NCBI GenBank assembly: GCA_003136515.1
Contig: PLEU01000166.1
Coordinates: 2,321 to 34,515 of the forward strand
Length of the DNA stretch: 32,195 nucleotides
DNA from: Spartobacteria bacterium
GTDB lineage: Bacteria; Verrucomicrobiota; Verrucomicrobiae; Chthoniobacterales; UBA6821
Reading direction: 5' to 3'
Position 1 is the first letter of the stretch. Each line of letters begins with the position of its first letter. Shown here piece by piece: positions 16,734 through 27,560 of the stretch. A program made the translations under genes and the position numbers. Under the pieces are notes generated by a model. That model made no database searches and had not been told where the DNA came from. It saw only the letters and a list, made by a program, of their open reading frames with translations.

Positions 16734-18622
16734 TCGGGTGTCGTGCGGGGAGCGGCAAGATCTTCCGCAGCAGATTCAGGTAGCTGTTCCGAGAAAATCG
16801 CCGGAGCTGACTCATTCAGAAGCTGCCCAGATTCTATCGCTGCGGGCGGCTCGCTAGTCTCAGGATCCGCTGGCAATACAGCTTCGGAGGAGGTTTCCTT
16901 TGGCGCGGTCTCTTGGACGGGAGGATGATTCTTTTCAACACCCTGAAACTTAATTTCCTGTGTCGGCTTGGGGAGCGGACGATGCGCGGCCTGGAGATTT
17001 CCCATGGCGAAGTCAAGAACGTGACCCTGGTGCAGAAGCCAGAGGAGATCGGTGCCGAGAGCCTGTTCCCGCCGTTGAACTGCCTCAGGTTCATCCCCTA
17101 TCGGTTCAGTGATCTGAGCAACAAGTCCCGCCCATTGTTTGTCGCGGTGCTGGTTGGGATGCGCTTCCAGATAATCGAGGATCTTGCGGAATCCCTCGGA
17201 TGTGGGCGTGGTGGAGCGATCTAGGTAGCGGGGGCGCGCCACGGAGACATGAATGATCTTCTTCTGGGCCTTGAAAATCTGAAGTCCAGAAGAGGCGAGT
17301 TCCTTGCCAAGAACCTGGGCCAAGGGCAGAGGGAAACGATCAAGCTCCTGAAGTGTCCTGAGAAGAAGCTCGCGCAAAAGCGGATCGGATTCATGCAGGG
17401 CCACACGACCCTGAACATTGATTTGCACATTGACTGATTCAATGGCCGCAGCCGCATGAGTCGCATGGAAATGAGCAGTGGCCTCCTCCAATGTGAGTCC
17501 TCCTTCTTCTGCGATCGGTGTTTCTGTTATAGCAGTGTCGGCACTCTTTTCAAAGGCAGCCGAAGGATTATCTTCGCCGGAAGCTTCAGTGACTTCTGAG
17601 AGGGGTTCCCCCATATGAGGTTCGGTCGTGAGGGAATTTTCAATGACCGCTGTTTCTGTTGTAGGAGTTTCGCTAGGGAGAGGGGCTTCAGCAGGGGCGG
17701 CTTCCGACTCCGATGTAATCGGAAAATAGACCGTACGGGTGGTTTGCTCCGTTTTCCATTGCTCCATTAGAGCCTCATCACGCATCATCTTAATACGCGT
17801 TTTATAGACTTCGAAGGGGAGATTCTTGAAACGGGTGGCGTGGAGGGCAAGGAGTCGCGACTGGTACTCGTGATGATTCGGCGGACCAAGAAGCACACCG
17901 CTCATGCTGCATTGCGCCACGACGGAGTACGAACCCTTGGGGGCCTCCACCAAGATTGAGGAGCGGCGGTAGAATTTCTCCAGATGTTTGGAGAGAACGT
18001 GTGAGATGGCTTCCCGGCGTGAGGTCCAGAGCGAACCGTCGGTTGTGACGCGAAAAAGCTCTGGGCTGGTGTCTGACCCCGCCTTGAGCTGGATGTTGTA
18101 GCGATCGGATAGACGAATTATCAGGCGGGCAAGCTCAAAGAGCGGGTAGGTTTTAGCACGAGAGCGGATCTGCTTGGCGATCGCCTCTAGGGCGGAGGGT
18201 GCTGGAATCAGGGTGATGTTCCATCCCTCAAGGTAGGGTTTCGGTGCGGGTTCAGTCCTCCGCCCTTCACGGCGATCACTTGGATGTGGACCACGACCTT
18301 GATCACGTTCTCCTCGTGCGGTTTGTCCAGGAAAACCCGCTGCAGGGGCCATTTTGTCGCGTCCGCCAAGTTGAGGACGGGGGCTGCGCGAACCCCGCTC
18401 CCTTGCCCCACCCTGACCGCTTCGTCGATCGCGTCCCTGATTCTCACCCGAACGATTTCCACCCGATCTTTCGGATCGTTCTGGATGTTCGCCATCATCG
18501 AACTTGGCGGCGAGTCGAGCCGCGGAGTCTGAGGATTCCACCGTCCAAGCAGGGCGAAAAATCTGGGAGAGATCGATCCCTATGCCGGAAAGATCTGCGG
18601 GGGCGTTGGAGTCGTCGCTCAT
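16730..18622 (-). CDS. 630-aa conserved protein with RG-rich N-terminus (PVC type), function unknown
   Basis: Residues 44-125 are basic and Arg/Gly/Ser-rich (RSGGNRSGENQGRDRRSGQG is typical), an RGG-like disordered segment found in RNA-binding proteins. A conserved block follows (130-300) with LEGWNITLIPAPSALEAIAK, YPLFELARLII, SYSVVAQCSMSGVLLGPPNH (231-250) and HEYQSRLLALH. A Glu/Thr/Pro-rich linker spans about 302-375, and a second conserved block (376-550) holds FFKA-type IFKAQKKIIHVSVARPRYLD (449-468) and LLWLLHQGHVLDFA (526-539), possibly a winged-helix element. A Pro/Glu-rich tail ends the protein. I recall such proteins in Verrucomicrobia without a known function. It sits between hflX (ribosome-binding GTPase) and the ovothiol-type enzyme, 95 bases after hflX and overlapping the next gene by 4 bases. 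Confidence 0.8.
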   Translation of the reverse strand: MSDDSNAPADLSGIGIDLSQIFRPAWTVESSDSAARLAAKFDDGEHPERSERSGGNRSGENQGRDRRSGQGGARERGSRSPRPQLGGRDKMAPAAGFPGQTARGERDQGRGPHPSDRREGRRTEPAPKPYLEGWNITLIPAPSALEAIAKQIRSRAKTYPLFELARLIIRLSDRYNIQLKAGSDTSPELFRVTTDGSLWTSRREAISHVLSKHLEKFYRRSSILVEAPKGSYSVVAQCSMSGVLLGPPNHHEYQSRLLALHATRFKNLPFEVYKTRIKMMRDEALMEQWKTEQTTRTVYFPITSESEAAPAEAPLPSETPTTETAVIENSLTTEPHMGEPLSEVTEASGEDNPSAAFEKSADTAITETPIAEEGGLTLEEATAHFHATHAAAAIESVNVQINVQGRVALHESDPLLRELLLRTLQELDRFPLPLAQVLGKELASSGLQIFKAQKKIIHVSVARPRYLDRSTTPTSEGFRKILDYLEAHPNQHRDKQWAGLVAQITEPIGDEPEAVQRREQALGTDLLWLLHQGHVLDFAMGNLQAAHRPLPKPTQEIKFQGVEKNHPPVQETAPKETSSEAVLPADPETSEPPAAIESGQLLNESAPAIFSEQLPESAAEDLAAPRTTPE

Positions 18623-18717
18623 CGTCGGGAGAAGCTAGTGTGCCGCTACAGAAATAGGGAGAGATTTGTTGCGGGAGGGGGGATGGGGGAAATACCAAAA
18701 GCCTAAGACAGATAGAT

Positions 18718-19992
18718 TCAGAAAATCACGAACGGATCAAGCATCTGGCGGATACGTCCGGGCACGCTGGCGCGGATGCGGATAAACTCTTCCTCATAGT
18801 CGGACTGATGCACTGCCCCCTCGCGGTGGAGACGGGCGAGGAGATCGCTCCGTTCGTGAGGTAGATGCAGCAGGATCTCCTCGGTGTCATTCCCGACGAG
18901 ATCCCCCAATTCCTTGATCAATTCTTCCAAACCCTCTCCTGTGTGAACGGAAATAAAAAGAGCGTCGGGGTGATGAGTGCGCAGCATTGCTTTTGTGAGA
19001 GGATCCTCAAGCTGATCAACTTTGTTAAAGACCGTAAGCATCCGTTTGTTCTCCGCTCCTAGTTCGGAAAGGACATTCATGGTCGTTTCGTAAAATTCCA
19101 AAACCCTGGGATGCGAGGCATCAAGCAGATGAATCAAAAAATCGGCCATCACCGCCTCCTCCAAGGTGGCGTTAAAGGACTCCACGAGCTGGTGGGGGAG
19201 TTTGCGGATGAAGCCGACCGTGTCGGTGAGCAGGAGCGGTTGTTTATTCGGAAGATCAATCTTGCGCGTGGTGGTATCAAGCGTGGCAAAGAGGGCGTTC
19301 TCCACGAGCACGTCGGCTCCGGTAAGACGGCGAAGGAGGGAAGATTTCCCTGCATTTGTATAGCCGACGATGGCGGCATTGGGTACGGGCGTGCGCTTTC
19401 GGTCCTTGCGCTGCGTGGCGCGGTTGCGACGCACATCCTTTAGGTCGCGTTTAAGCCGGTCGATCTGGCCACGAATTTTCCGTTTATCCTGCTCAAGCTG
19501 ACTTTCCCCCTCGCCCTTGGCTCCGATGCCGCCACCCTGCTGACCTAGGTGACTCCAGGCACGGGTGAGCCGCGGGAGAGAGTAGGCCATCCGTGCAAGA
19601 TCGACCTGAATCTTCGCCTCGCGGGTTTGCGCACGGGACCCAAATATATCGAGAATGATTTCCTGCCGATCAATGACGGTGATCCCGGCGAGCGTCTCCC
19701 AGTTGCGCTGTTGCGCGGGAGTAAGCTGATTGTCAAAGATGATGATGTCGCACTCGAGTTCCTTGGCGCGCTCGCAGACTTGCTCCGCCTTTCCTGAACC
19801 CACAAAAAGGCGTGCTTGAGTCTCGCGGTTATGTACCAGCAGCTTTTCGATGATCGGGATGCGGAGGGTGCGCACCAGCTCACTCAGCTCATTGAGGAGA
19901 TCGTCGGCATCATCCATCTCCTCCTGCGCCGTGAAGGCACCTACGAGCAAGGCACGCTCGACCATCTTGTCACGGCGTTTGATTTCAAACAT
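18718..19992 (-). CDS. hflX: ribosome-associated GTPase HflX
   Basis: About 424 residues from the ATG at 19992; an in-frame upstream ATG at 20022 adds ten non-conserved residues. The N-terminal HflX domain includes RLFVGSGKAEQV and DIIIFDNQLTPAQQRNWE. Then come the glycine-rich SHLGQQGGGIGAKGEGESQL linker and coiled coil, and the GTPase domain: G1 GYTNAGKSSLL, G3 DTVGF, G4 NKVD, all intact. HflX binds ribosomes and splits stalled 70S particles, notably under heat or antibiotic stress. It follows dus by 54 bases on the same strand and so belongs to the oxyR-led gene run. Confidence 0.96.
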   Translation of the reverse strand: MFEIKRRDKMVERALLVGAFTAQEEMDDADDLLNELSELVRTLRIPIIEKLLVHNRETQARLFVGSGKAEQVCERAKELECDIIIFDNQLTPAQQRNWETLAGITVIDRQEIILDIFGSRAQTREAKIQVDLARMAYSLPRLTRAWSHLGQQGGGIGAKGEGESQLEQDKRKIRGQIDRLKRDLKDVRRNRATQRKDRKRTPVPNAAIVGYTNAGKSSLLRRLTGADVLVENALFATLDTTTRKIDLPNKQPLLLTDTVGFIRKLPHQLVESFNATLEEAVMADFLIHLLDASHPRVLEFYETTMNVLSELGAENKRMLTVFNKVDQLEDPLTKAMLRTHHPDALFISVHTGEGLEELIKELGDLVGNDTEEILLHLPHERSDLLARLHREGAVHQSDYEEEFIRIRASVPGRIRQMLDPFVIF

Positions 19993-20046
19993 GGGCTGAC
20001 ATCTTCCCCGTTTTTCACACATCAGTGCAAGCTGTCAAACTGAGGC

Positions 20047-21051
20047 CTAACACTGATCAAGAAACGGATCAAGAGACATAGGATCCTCGTGAGACAAGTG
20101 TTCTTCACAGACGGAGAAAAAATCATCTCTGGTGCTGACGCGCCGCACTTCATGGAGAAACTCTGGACTGATGCCCTCGCCGATGAAATTCGCATACTTT
20201 TTGATCTTCTGAACACCCTTAGGGTCTGGAATCCCAGCATCGCATACCGCCTCGTAAAGATCATGGATATATGCCAGTACCTCACGACCAGTGGGATAGG
20301 TAAGACTTTTTCCCGCGAACTGCTCTCGAATCTGATTGAATATCCAAGGGTTACGCACCGCCCCCCGTCCGATCATGAGGCCGCGTGTGAGGGTCTCACG
20401 CAGGACTCTTTCCGCATCGCTCGCACTGGAGACATTGCCGTTGGCCAGAACAGGACAGGGGAGGGACTCCGCGGCAAGCCGGATCAGACTATGACGGATA
20501 CTTCCACGATACATCTGCATAACAGTGCGCCCATGCACGGTAACGAGATCTATGGAATGTTTGATAAAAAGGGGAAGGAGGTCCTCGATTGTCCTCTCCT
20601 GGTCGAATCCGAGCCGCGTTTTGACAGTGAACTTTCCCGTAATTGCCTCGCGCAGGGCACCCAGAATCGCATCAACTCGATGGAGATCTCGAAGCAGTCC
20701 GCCTCCCGCGCACTTACGATAAACAACAGGGGCGGGACAGCCGAGATTTAGATCAAGAGCCGCGATGGGATGTTGCTGAAGTGCTGTAGCCGTGCGGACA
20801 AGCGAGGGGATGTCATTGCCGATCATTTGGGCGATCACGGGGCGACCTGTGGGATTCTGCGTGATAGAGGCAAGGATCGGCCTGTCGAGATGAGAAGTAG
20901 CTGTGACCCGAAAATATTCGGTGTAGTAGAGATCGGCACCACCATAGCGCATCATTAAACGCCAGAAGGGGAGATCGGTCACATCCTGCATCGGAGCTAA
21001 TGCAAGAATGGGCCGGGGTGCAGCTAGAAGTTGGTCGAGAGAAGTGATCAC
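20047..21051 (-). CDS. dus: tRNA-dihydrouridine synthase
   Basis: 334 residues, full family length. FMN-binding TIM barrel starting LALAPMQDVTDLPFWRL, then YTEYFRV, PVIAQMIGND (71-80), the catalytic Cys in LDLNLGCPAP (99-108; C105), KTRLGFD, VTVHGRT, PVLANGNV and GLMIGRGAVRNPWIF. It reduces uridines to dihydrouridine in the D-loop of tRNA using FMN and NADPH. Which subfamily (DusA, B or C) is not decided here; the length and the ANGNV motif fit the DusB-like group best. The ATG overlaps the oxyR stop by 4 bases (ATGA-type overlap on the minus strand), showing translational coupling to the regulator. Confidence 0.95.
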   Translation of the reverse strand: MITSLDQLLAAPRPILALAPMQDVTDLPFWRLMMRYGGADLYYTEYFRVTATSHLDRPILASITQNPTGRPVIAQMIGNDIPSLVRTATALQQHPIAALDLNLGCPAPVVYRKCAGGGLLRDLHRVDAILGALREAITGKFTVKTRLGFDQERTIEDLLPLFIKHSIDLVTVHGRTVMQMYRGSIRHSLIRLAAESLPCPVLANGNVSSASDAERVLRETLTRGLMIGRGAVRNPWIFNQIREQFAGKSLTYPTGREVLAYIHDLYEAVCDAGIPDPKGVQKIKKYANFIGEGISPEFLHEVRRVSTRDDFFSVCEEHLSHEDPMSLDPFLDQC

Positions 21052-21977
21052 TTATTGGTTGTCTTAGGATTCGCACGGCAAGATTTGCCCTTTAATTGCA
21101 ACCTCAGCGCTTTCAAAAACTCAGCAGCGGTCCGTCCGGGGGGGCGTTGCCTTGGCCAGAGGGAGACGATTACTCTTTCCGGTTTTTCAGGGTATAAGGA
21201 GCGATAAATGGGCGAGGTCTTATTTGCCGAATTGCGGGCCATCGCCGGAATCAATGAGAGGCCCATGCCTGCCGAGACGAGCGATTGGATGGTCTCCAGT
21301 TGTGCGCCGCGAAAGCTGATGGTTGGTTGAAGGCCGCAGCGATTAAAGAACTGGAACGCTTGATCTCCGAGGCAATGCCCCTCCTGCATAACAATGAGGC
21401 GTTCACGACTGAGATCGCTCAAAGCAAAAGTTCTTTTCTTCAACAGGGGGTGGTTTGGTGGAAGTGCAAGAAGGAGCTCTTCGGAAAGAAGAGACTGCAC
21501 CTCAAAACGCTCGATTTGCTCGGGTGAAATTGGAAGGCTGACGATGGCAAAGTCGATCTCGTAGCTGTGAGCAAGTTTCAGAAGTCGAGATGTCGTCTCT
21601 TCCTGAACGATGATCTCCACGCCGGGAAATTTTTTCATGAAGGCCGTCATCACCTTGGGCAGCAGATAGGGGGCGATGGTCGGGAGAATACCGAGGGTGA
21701 GGCTGCCGGAGAGGAGTTCCTTGGCATCCTTGGCCTCGCGTTGCGCGGCATCAACCTCTTCAAGAATACGAAGCGCCCTGCGAAGGAATGCTTCTCCATG
21801 AGGTGTTGTTCGAATCTCTCGGCGGGTTCGCTCGAAGAGCCGTTCACCCAGTTCCCGTTCGAGTTTCTGGATTTGCTGACTTAGTGACGGCTGCGACACA
21901 TGGCACTGCTCGGCGGCGCGGGAGAAATTCCCACTACGAGCCACGGCGACGGCATAACGAAGCTGATGCATTTCCAT
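21048..21977 (-). CDS. oxyR: LysR-type hydrogen peroxide regulator OxyR
   Basis: About 309 residues from the ATG at 21977; a TTG two codons upstream is possible but less likely. The winged helix-turn-helix is RYAVAVARSGNFSRAAEQCH through SQPSLSQQIQKLE. The effector domain has the OxyR-type redox loop MQEGHCLGDQAFQFFNRCG, with the first Cys (about residue 202 in this numbering) in the GHCLxDQ context of the peroxidatic Cys199 of E. coli. The position of Cys208 is Phe here; another Cys lies 12 residues after the first rather than 9. It is divergent from katG with a tandem OxyR-type operator between them, and its own first codons lie inside that site, predicting autorepression. Confidence 0.92.
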   Translation of the reverse strand: MEMHQLRYAVAVARSGNFSRAAEQCHVSQPSLSQQIQKLERELGERLFERTRREIRTTPHGEAFLRRALRILEEVDAAQREAKDAKELLSGSLTLGILPTIAPYLLPKVMTAFMKKFPGVEIIVQEETTSRLLKLAHSYEIDFAIVSLPISPEQIERFEVQSLLSEELLLALPPNHPLLKKRTFALSDLSRERLIVMQEGHCLGDQAFQFFNRCGLQPTISFRGAQLETIQSLVSAGMGLSLIPAMARNSANKTSPIYRSLYPEKPERVIVSLWPRQRPPGRTAAEFLKALRLQLKGKSCRANPKTTNK

Positions 21978-22012
21978 AGGCAAAACCTATCGTATCGAGA
22001 GGAAAGAAGTAT
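21976..22012. promoter_or_regulatory. tandem OxyR-type operator between oxyR and katG
   Basis: A perfect ATAG-N7-CTAT element (21976-21990) is followed after 7 bases by a degenerate second copy, AGAG-N7-GTAT (21998-22012). This reproduces the four-element, 7-base-spaced OxyR consensus (ATAG-N7-CTAT-N7-ATAG-N7-CTAT). The site ends where the katG -35 would begin (about 22012-22017), as expected for an activator, and its left end overlaps the oxyR start codon. A third ATAGG-N8-CCTAA half-like dyad lies at about 22020-22037. Confidence 0.75.
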
Positions 22013-22034
22013 TTCAACAATAGGTCAATCGGCC

Positions 22035-24290
<2,256 letters not shown>

Positions 24291-24359
24291 TGGCACAAAG
24301 AGGAAGAGGGCTCCGAAGTTCCACTTCTAGCCTTACATGAGATGATGTAGAGATGTGGG

Positions 24360-24962
24360 GTGACAACGAATCGGATCGAGGCCTTCAGCGACGGGGTGAT
24401 CGCGATCATCATCACCATTATGGTGTTGGAGTTAAAGATTCCGGAGGTGGCGGGACCTGAAGGGCTGAAGCCCTTGCTGCCGGTTTTTCTCAACTATGTC
24501 TTGAGCTTCATTTATGTCGGCATCTACTGGAACAATCATCATCACATGTTCCATTCCGCCAAACATGTGACCGGTGGGATGATGTGGGCGAATCTGCACC
24601 TCCTTTTCTGGCTTTCGCTGATTCCCTTCACAACGGCTTGGGTAGGTCAGAATCATCTGGCTGAGGTGCCGACAGCCATCTATGGATTCGTGCTGTTAAT
24701 GGCGGCCATCGCTTACTTCATCCTGCAGCGGACAATCATTGCCCAGCAGGGCCCCGACTCGATTCTGGCAAAGGCCATTGGGACTGACTGGAAGGGAAAG
24801 ATTTCGCCTCTCTGTTACCTCTTGGCGATTCCTCTGGCCTTTGTGAATCCCGTGATTTCGACGGTGTTGTATGTTTTCGTAGCTCTTCTCTGGTTGATTC
24901 CTGATCGTAGGATTGAGAGAGTTTTAGCGGGAGATCATCAAGTGTTGCATGATGAAAATTGA
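24360..24962 (+). CDS. TMEM175-family (DUF1211) membrane protein, putative K+ channel
   Basis: 200 residues starting with GTG. The N-terminus MTTNRIEAFSDGVIAIIITI carries the FSDG motif on TM1 that lines the pore in bacterial TMEM175 potassium channels. Six hydrophobic segments follow, and a polar NNHHHMF (about 59-65) lies in the expected loop. Unlike classical channels, this family lacks the TVGYG filter; isoleucines on TM1 form the gate. Bacterial members often have one six-TM repeat and assemble as tetramers, and this protein has that length. It ends 14 bases inside the following SDR gene, so the two are likely co-transcribed. Substrate selectivity cannot be verified from sequence alone. 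Confidence 0.85.
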   Translation: MTTNRIEAFSDGVIAIIITIMVLELKIPEVAGPEGLKPLLPVFLNYVLSFIYVGIYWNNHHHMFHSAKHVTGGMMWANLHLLFWLSLIPFTTAWVGQNHLAEVPTAIYGFVLLMAAIAYFILQRTIIAQQGPDSILAKAIGTDWKGKISPLCYLLAIPLAFVNPVISTVLYVFVALLWLIPDRRIERVLAGDHQVLHDEN

Positions 24963-25641
24963 TCAAAAAATAATCCTTATTACCGGAGCCACGCGGGGTA
25001 TCGGATTCGCCGCAGCTAGGTTGCTCGTGGCACGTGGCACCCGAGTGATTGTTGCCAGTCGGGATTTGAGTCGGGCTACGGCTTCTGCGGAGAAACTCGG
25101 TTGCGATGCCGTTCAACTTGATATCACCGATCAGCAGAGCGTCGATGATGCGGCGTACTTACTGAAGGAGCGCCATGGCCGTCTTGATGTTCTGGTGAAT
25201 AACTCAGCAATTCTGCTGGATCATTACCTCGGCCTGCTTGATCTCAAAATCGAGATACTTCGTGAAACTCTGGAGACGAATCTTATTGGAACTCTTCGAG
25301 TCACGCGTGCCATGCTCCCTCTCCTAAAAGGCTCGAGCGACGCCCGCGTCGTCAATCTCTCCAGCGGAGCCGGGCAATTAGAGGGTGAGCCGCAGCCTTG
25401 GGCTCCGGCCTACAGCATCAGCAAAACGGCCCTGAATATGCTCACCCAGCAACTTACCGTGGCCTTGCCCGATGTCATGGTGAATTCCATGTGTCCCGGT
25501 TGGTGTCGCACAGAAATGGGAGGAGAGGAGGCACCCCTCACGGCCGAGGAGGGTGCGGATACACTGGTATGGCTGGCCCTCGATGCCTCGAATTCACTGT
25601 GCGGAAAATTTGTAAAGCAACGACAGGTGATCCCCTGGTAG
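24949..25641 (+). CDS. short-chain dehydrogenase/reductase
   Basis: 230 residues, classical SDR length. Rossmann motif TGATRGIG (12-19), acidic DIT (58-60), NNSA (84-87), active-site Ser near VNLSS (136-139) and the catalytic YSISK (Y155, K159), then the cofactor-loop motif CPGWCRTEMGG (about 182-192). The N-terminal Arg after the second strand (ASRDLSR) suggests NADP(H). It may reduce a carbonyl substrate such as a lipid or quinone-like aldehyde, but no specific substrate is supported. Two ATG codons, 24949 and 24952, are both possible; the gene starts inside the end of the TMEM175 gene. It converges on the slyD-like gene with 21 bases between stops. Confidence 0.9.
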   Translation: MMKIDQKIILITGATRGIGFAAARLLVARGTRVIVASRDLSRATASAEKLGCDAVQLDITDQQSVDDAAYLLKERHGRLDVLVNNSAILLDHYLGLLDLKIEILRETLETNLIGTLRVTRAMLPLLKGSSDARVVNLSSGAGQLEGEPQPWAPAYSISKTALNMLTQQLTVALPDVMVNSMCPGWCRTEMGGEEAPLTAEEGADTLVWLALDASNSLCGKFVKQRQVIPW

Positions 25642-25662
25642 TCTCCCGCTTGTTCGGGACGT

Positions 25663-26145
25663 TCAGTGTAAGTGTCCGTCGGGGCCATGGACGTGCCCGT
25701 GCTCCAGTTCCTCTTCGGTGGCGGCACGCACATCACGGACGGAGATTTCAAAGTGGAGTGTCATACCGGCCAGTGGATGATTCCCGTCGATGGTCACTTC
25801 ATTCCCTTCGATTTTGGTGATGATCACCGTATCTTCGCCAAATTCGCCTTCGGTATGAAGCTGCATCCCCTCCTCGAGTTCTTCACCACCATCAATCTGA
25901 TCAAGGGGAACAACGGAGATATTTTCCGGATTATGGAGTCCATATCCCTCTTCGGCAGGGACACTGATCTTGAAGGAATCACCGGCGACCCTTCCCTCTA
26001 TCTCCTTTTCCAAACCTGGGACAATTTGTCCTTCACCCTGAATGTAGGCCAGCGGCTCGCTCCCTTTGGAAGAGTCAATGATGTCCTTGTCGTCGTCTCT
26101 AAGGGTGTAATCGAACAGGACAACGGTGCCGGGGCTGATTTTCAT
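25663..26145 (-). CDS. slyD: SlyD-type FKBP peptidyl-prolyl isomerase
   Basis: 160 residues. FKBP core split by an insert-in-flap domain: VVLFDYTLRDDDKDIIDSS (8-26), EPLAYIQGEGQIVPGLEKEI (30-49), VPAEEGYGLHNPE, then the insert from about 70 to 125, and the return strand GNHPLAGMTLHFEISVRDVR. The C-terminus is His-rich (HGHVHGPDGHLH), the metal-binding tail of SlyD-like proteins, though shorter than in E. coli. Expected roles are prolyl isomerisation, folding assistance and nickel binding in the cytoplasm. No hydrogenase or urease genes are nearby. The start was chosen at the ATG giving the family N-terminus MKI. Confidence 0.93.
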   Translation of the reverse strand: MKISPGTVVLFDYTLRDDDKDIIDSSKGSEPLAYIQGEGQIVPGLEKEIEGRVAGDSFKISVPAEEGYGLHNPENISVVPLDQIDGGEELEEGMQLHTEGEFGEDTVIITKIEGNEVTIDGNHPLAGMTLHFEISVRDVRAATEEELEHGHVHGPDGHLH

Positions 26146-26226
26146 AAAAATGCTCGTGAACCGCGGACGCCTTCTGCACCCGCTCTGTCAATGGGCAGCT
26201 CGTATATACAAGCGTAAATTCCAGAT

Positions 26227-26619
26227 TTACTTACCCAACAGTCCTGCAAAGGACTTGCGACCGTTCCAGAGTAGATAGAGGGCGAGAACGGAAACGAGGA
26301 TAACAGGTGGCTTAGTGATACCTGCGCCGTGTGCGAGAAACGTATGGAATGCGAGGATATTGATGATAATAGGCCCGAGGATAAGGAGCCCGAAATTCCG
26401 CGTCTTGGGAATCGCAACTAGCATGCCGCCGAGCAGTTCCAAACTCTTGATGAAGGTGAAGTATCCCGTTGGCACGAGCGCACCCATGAAAAGAGCAGGG
26501 GGTGAGCCTGCCGGTGGGGGTGGTTGTGCAGGGCCAAAATGAAACAGGAACATCGAAGAGAAAAGAATGAAGCTCAGACCAAGCACTGCACCGGCGATTG
26601 AAGGAAGGATTCTATTCAT
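26227..26619 (-). CDS. DoxX-like membrane protein
   Basis: 130 residues with four hydrophobic segments (about 5-26, 40-60, 76-95, 102-119) and the DoxX-like order: a small first helix ending FGPAQPPPPAG, GALVPTGYFTFIKSLELLGG (46-65), then LLILGPIIINILAFHTFLA (77-95) and PPVILVSVLALYLLW. DoxX-like proteins are small integral membrane proteins; some form a thiosulfate oxidoreductase or a redox complex with SodA and RNA polymerase in other bacteria, but most are of unknown role. The gene is monocistronic and divergent from the following methyltransferase gene with about 110 bases between the starts. Confidence 0.83.
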   Translation of the reverse strand: MNRILPSIAGAVLGLSFILFSSMFLFHFGPAQPPPPAGSPPALFMGALVPTGYFTFIKSLELLGGMLVAIPKTRNFGLLILGPIIINILAFHTFLAHGAGITKPPVILVSVLALYLLWNGRKSFAGLLGK

Positions 26620-26731
26620 GGCTGCTGGTCTCTATGGTGTTTTATAGGTATGATTGCAAGAGAGAGTTTTCAATGGCAGTCCGAGAGGCCGGGACTTTTC
26701 AGTCTCCCCCTTTGTGATTAGCTTGATCCCC

Positions 26732-27535
26732 ATGGCACACTCTCCCCCCCTCGACACAGCCCAAGCGGCTTCGGCGGCCCAGTTTGACCGTCAGAGCGAC
26801 CGGTATGGGAAATCACACATTCTTGCCGACACAGATGATGTTGCCGAGGCATTGGAGGGAATTTCCCCGCCTGGAAGCGAAGAAGGTGGAGGGCGGGCCC
26901 TTGATGTGGCGACTGGCGGTGGCCATACGGCCCTCTATTTGGCACGCAAGGGATGGAAGGTGACCGCCGGTGATGTCTCTACCCGAATGCTTGAAAATGC
27001 TATGAAGCTTCTGGCTGAGGAGGGGCTGCAGCTAAAGACGCGGGTTTTTCCGGCTGAGGAAATTCCATTTGAAAGTGCATCGTTCGAACTCGTTACGGTG
27101 CGCGTTGCGCCTCATCACTTCAGTTCGCCGGAAAGATTTGTCTCCGAGGTGGCGCGAGTGCTCAGGCCGGGCGGCCATTTTATGCTTATTGATGGGACTG
27201 TTCTCGACAACGATCCGGAGACGGAAGAGTGGCTGCATCATGTCGAGAAATGGCGCGATCCGAGCCACGGCAAATTTTTACCCCCCTCCGCATGGGAGGC
27301 TATCATCACGGCCAACGGGTTGGAGATCATCTCCAGACGCATCCATGATAAGAAGCAGCCCGATCTCGAGTGGTATTTTGAAACGGCGGCCACACCAACT
27401 GAAAATCGCACACTTGTTCTGGAAGCTGTCAGGACGATTCCGGCATCGGTTAGGCAGGCGTTGAGGCTCTGCGAAGAGGAGGGAAAAATTGTCTGGTGGT
27501 GGCCGATCCTGAGTCTGTCCGCTCGGAAAAGATAA
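26732..27535 (+). CDS. class I SAM-dependent methyltransferase (UbiE/MenG-like)
   Basis: 267 residues from the ATG at 26732; the frame is open from 26654, but the upstream residues do not look like the family. FDRQSDRYGKSHILAD (18-33) is the N-terminal motif of the UbiE-like group. Motif I is RALDVATGGGHTALYLARKG (55-74), followed by AGDVSTRMLENA, an FESASFELV acceptor segment and VARVLRPGGHFMLIDG. The region FSSPERFVSEV matches quinone/sterol-type methyltransferases, but several Verrucomicrobia proteins with this layout have unknown acceptors. The substrate is not predictable; ubiquinone or menaquinone specificity should not be assumed because the genes nearby are unrelated. Confidence 0.85.
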   Translation: MAHSPPLDTAQAASAAQFDRQSDRYGKSHILADTDDVAEALEGISPPGSEEGGGRALDVATGGGHTALYLARKGWKVTAGDVSTRMLENAMKLLAEEGLQLKTRVFPAEEIPFESASFELVTVRVAPHHFSSPERFVSEVARVLRPGGHFMLIDGTVLDNDPETEEWLHHVEKWRDPSHGKFLPPSAWEAIITANGLEIISRRIHDKKQPDLEWYFETAATPTENRTLVLEAVRTIPASVRQALRLCEEEGKIVWWWPILSLSARKR

Positions 27536-27560
27536 GTGCGAAATAATAAGAGACGTTTCC

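Noticed and set aside
26654..26731. Upstream extension of the methyltransferase to 26654
   Set aside because: The added 26 residues are not family-like; the ATG at 26732 fits the family N-terminus.
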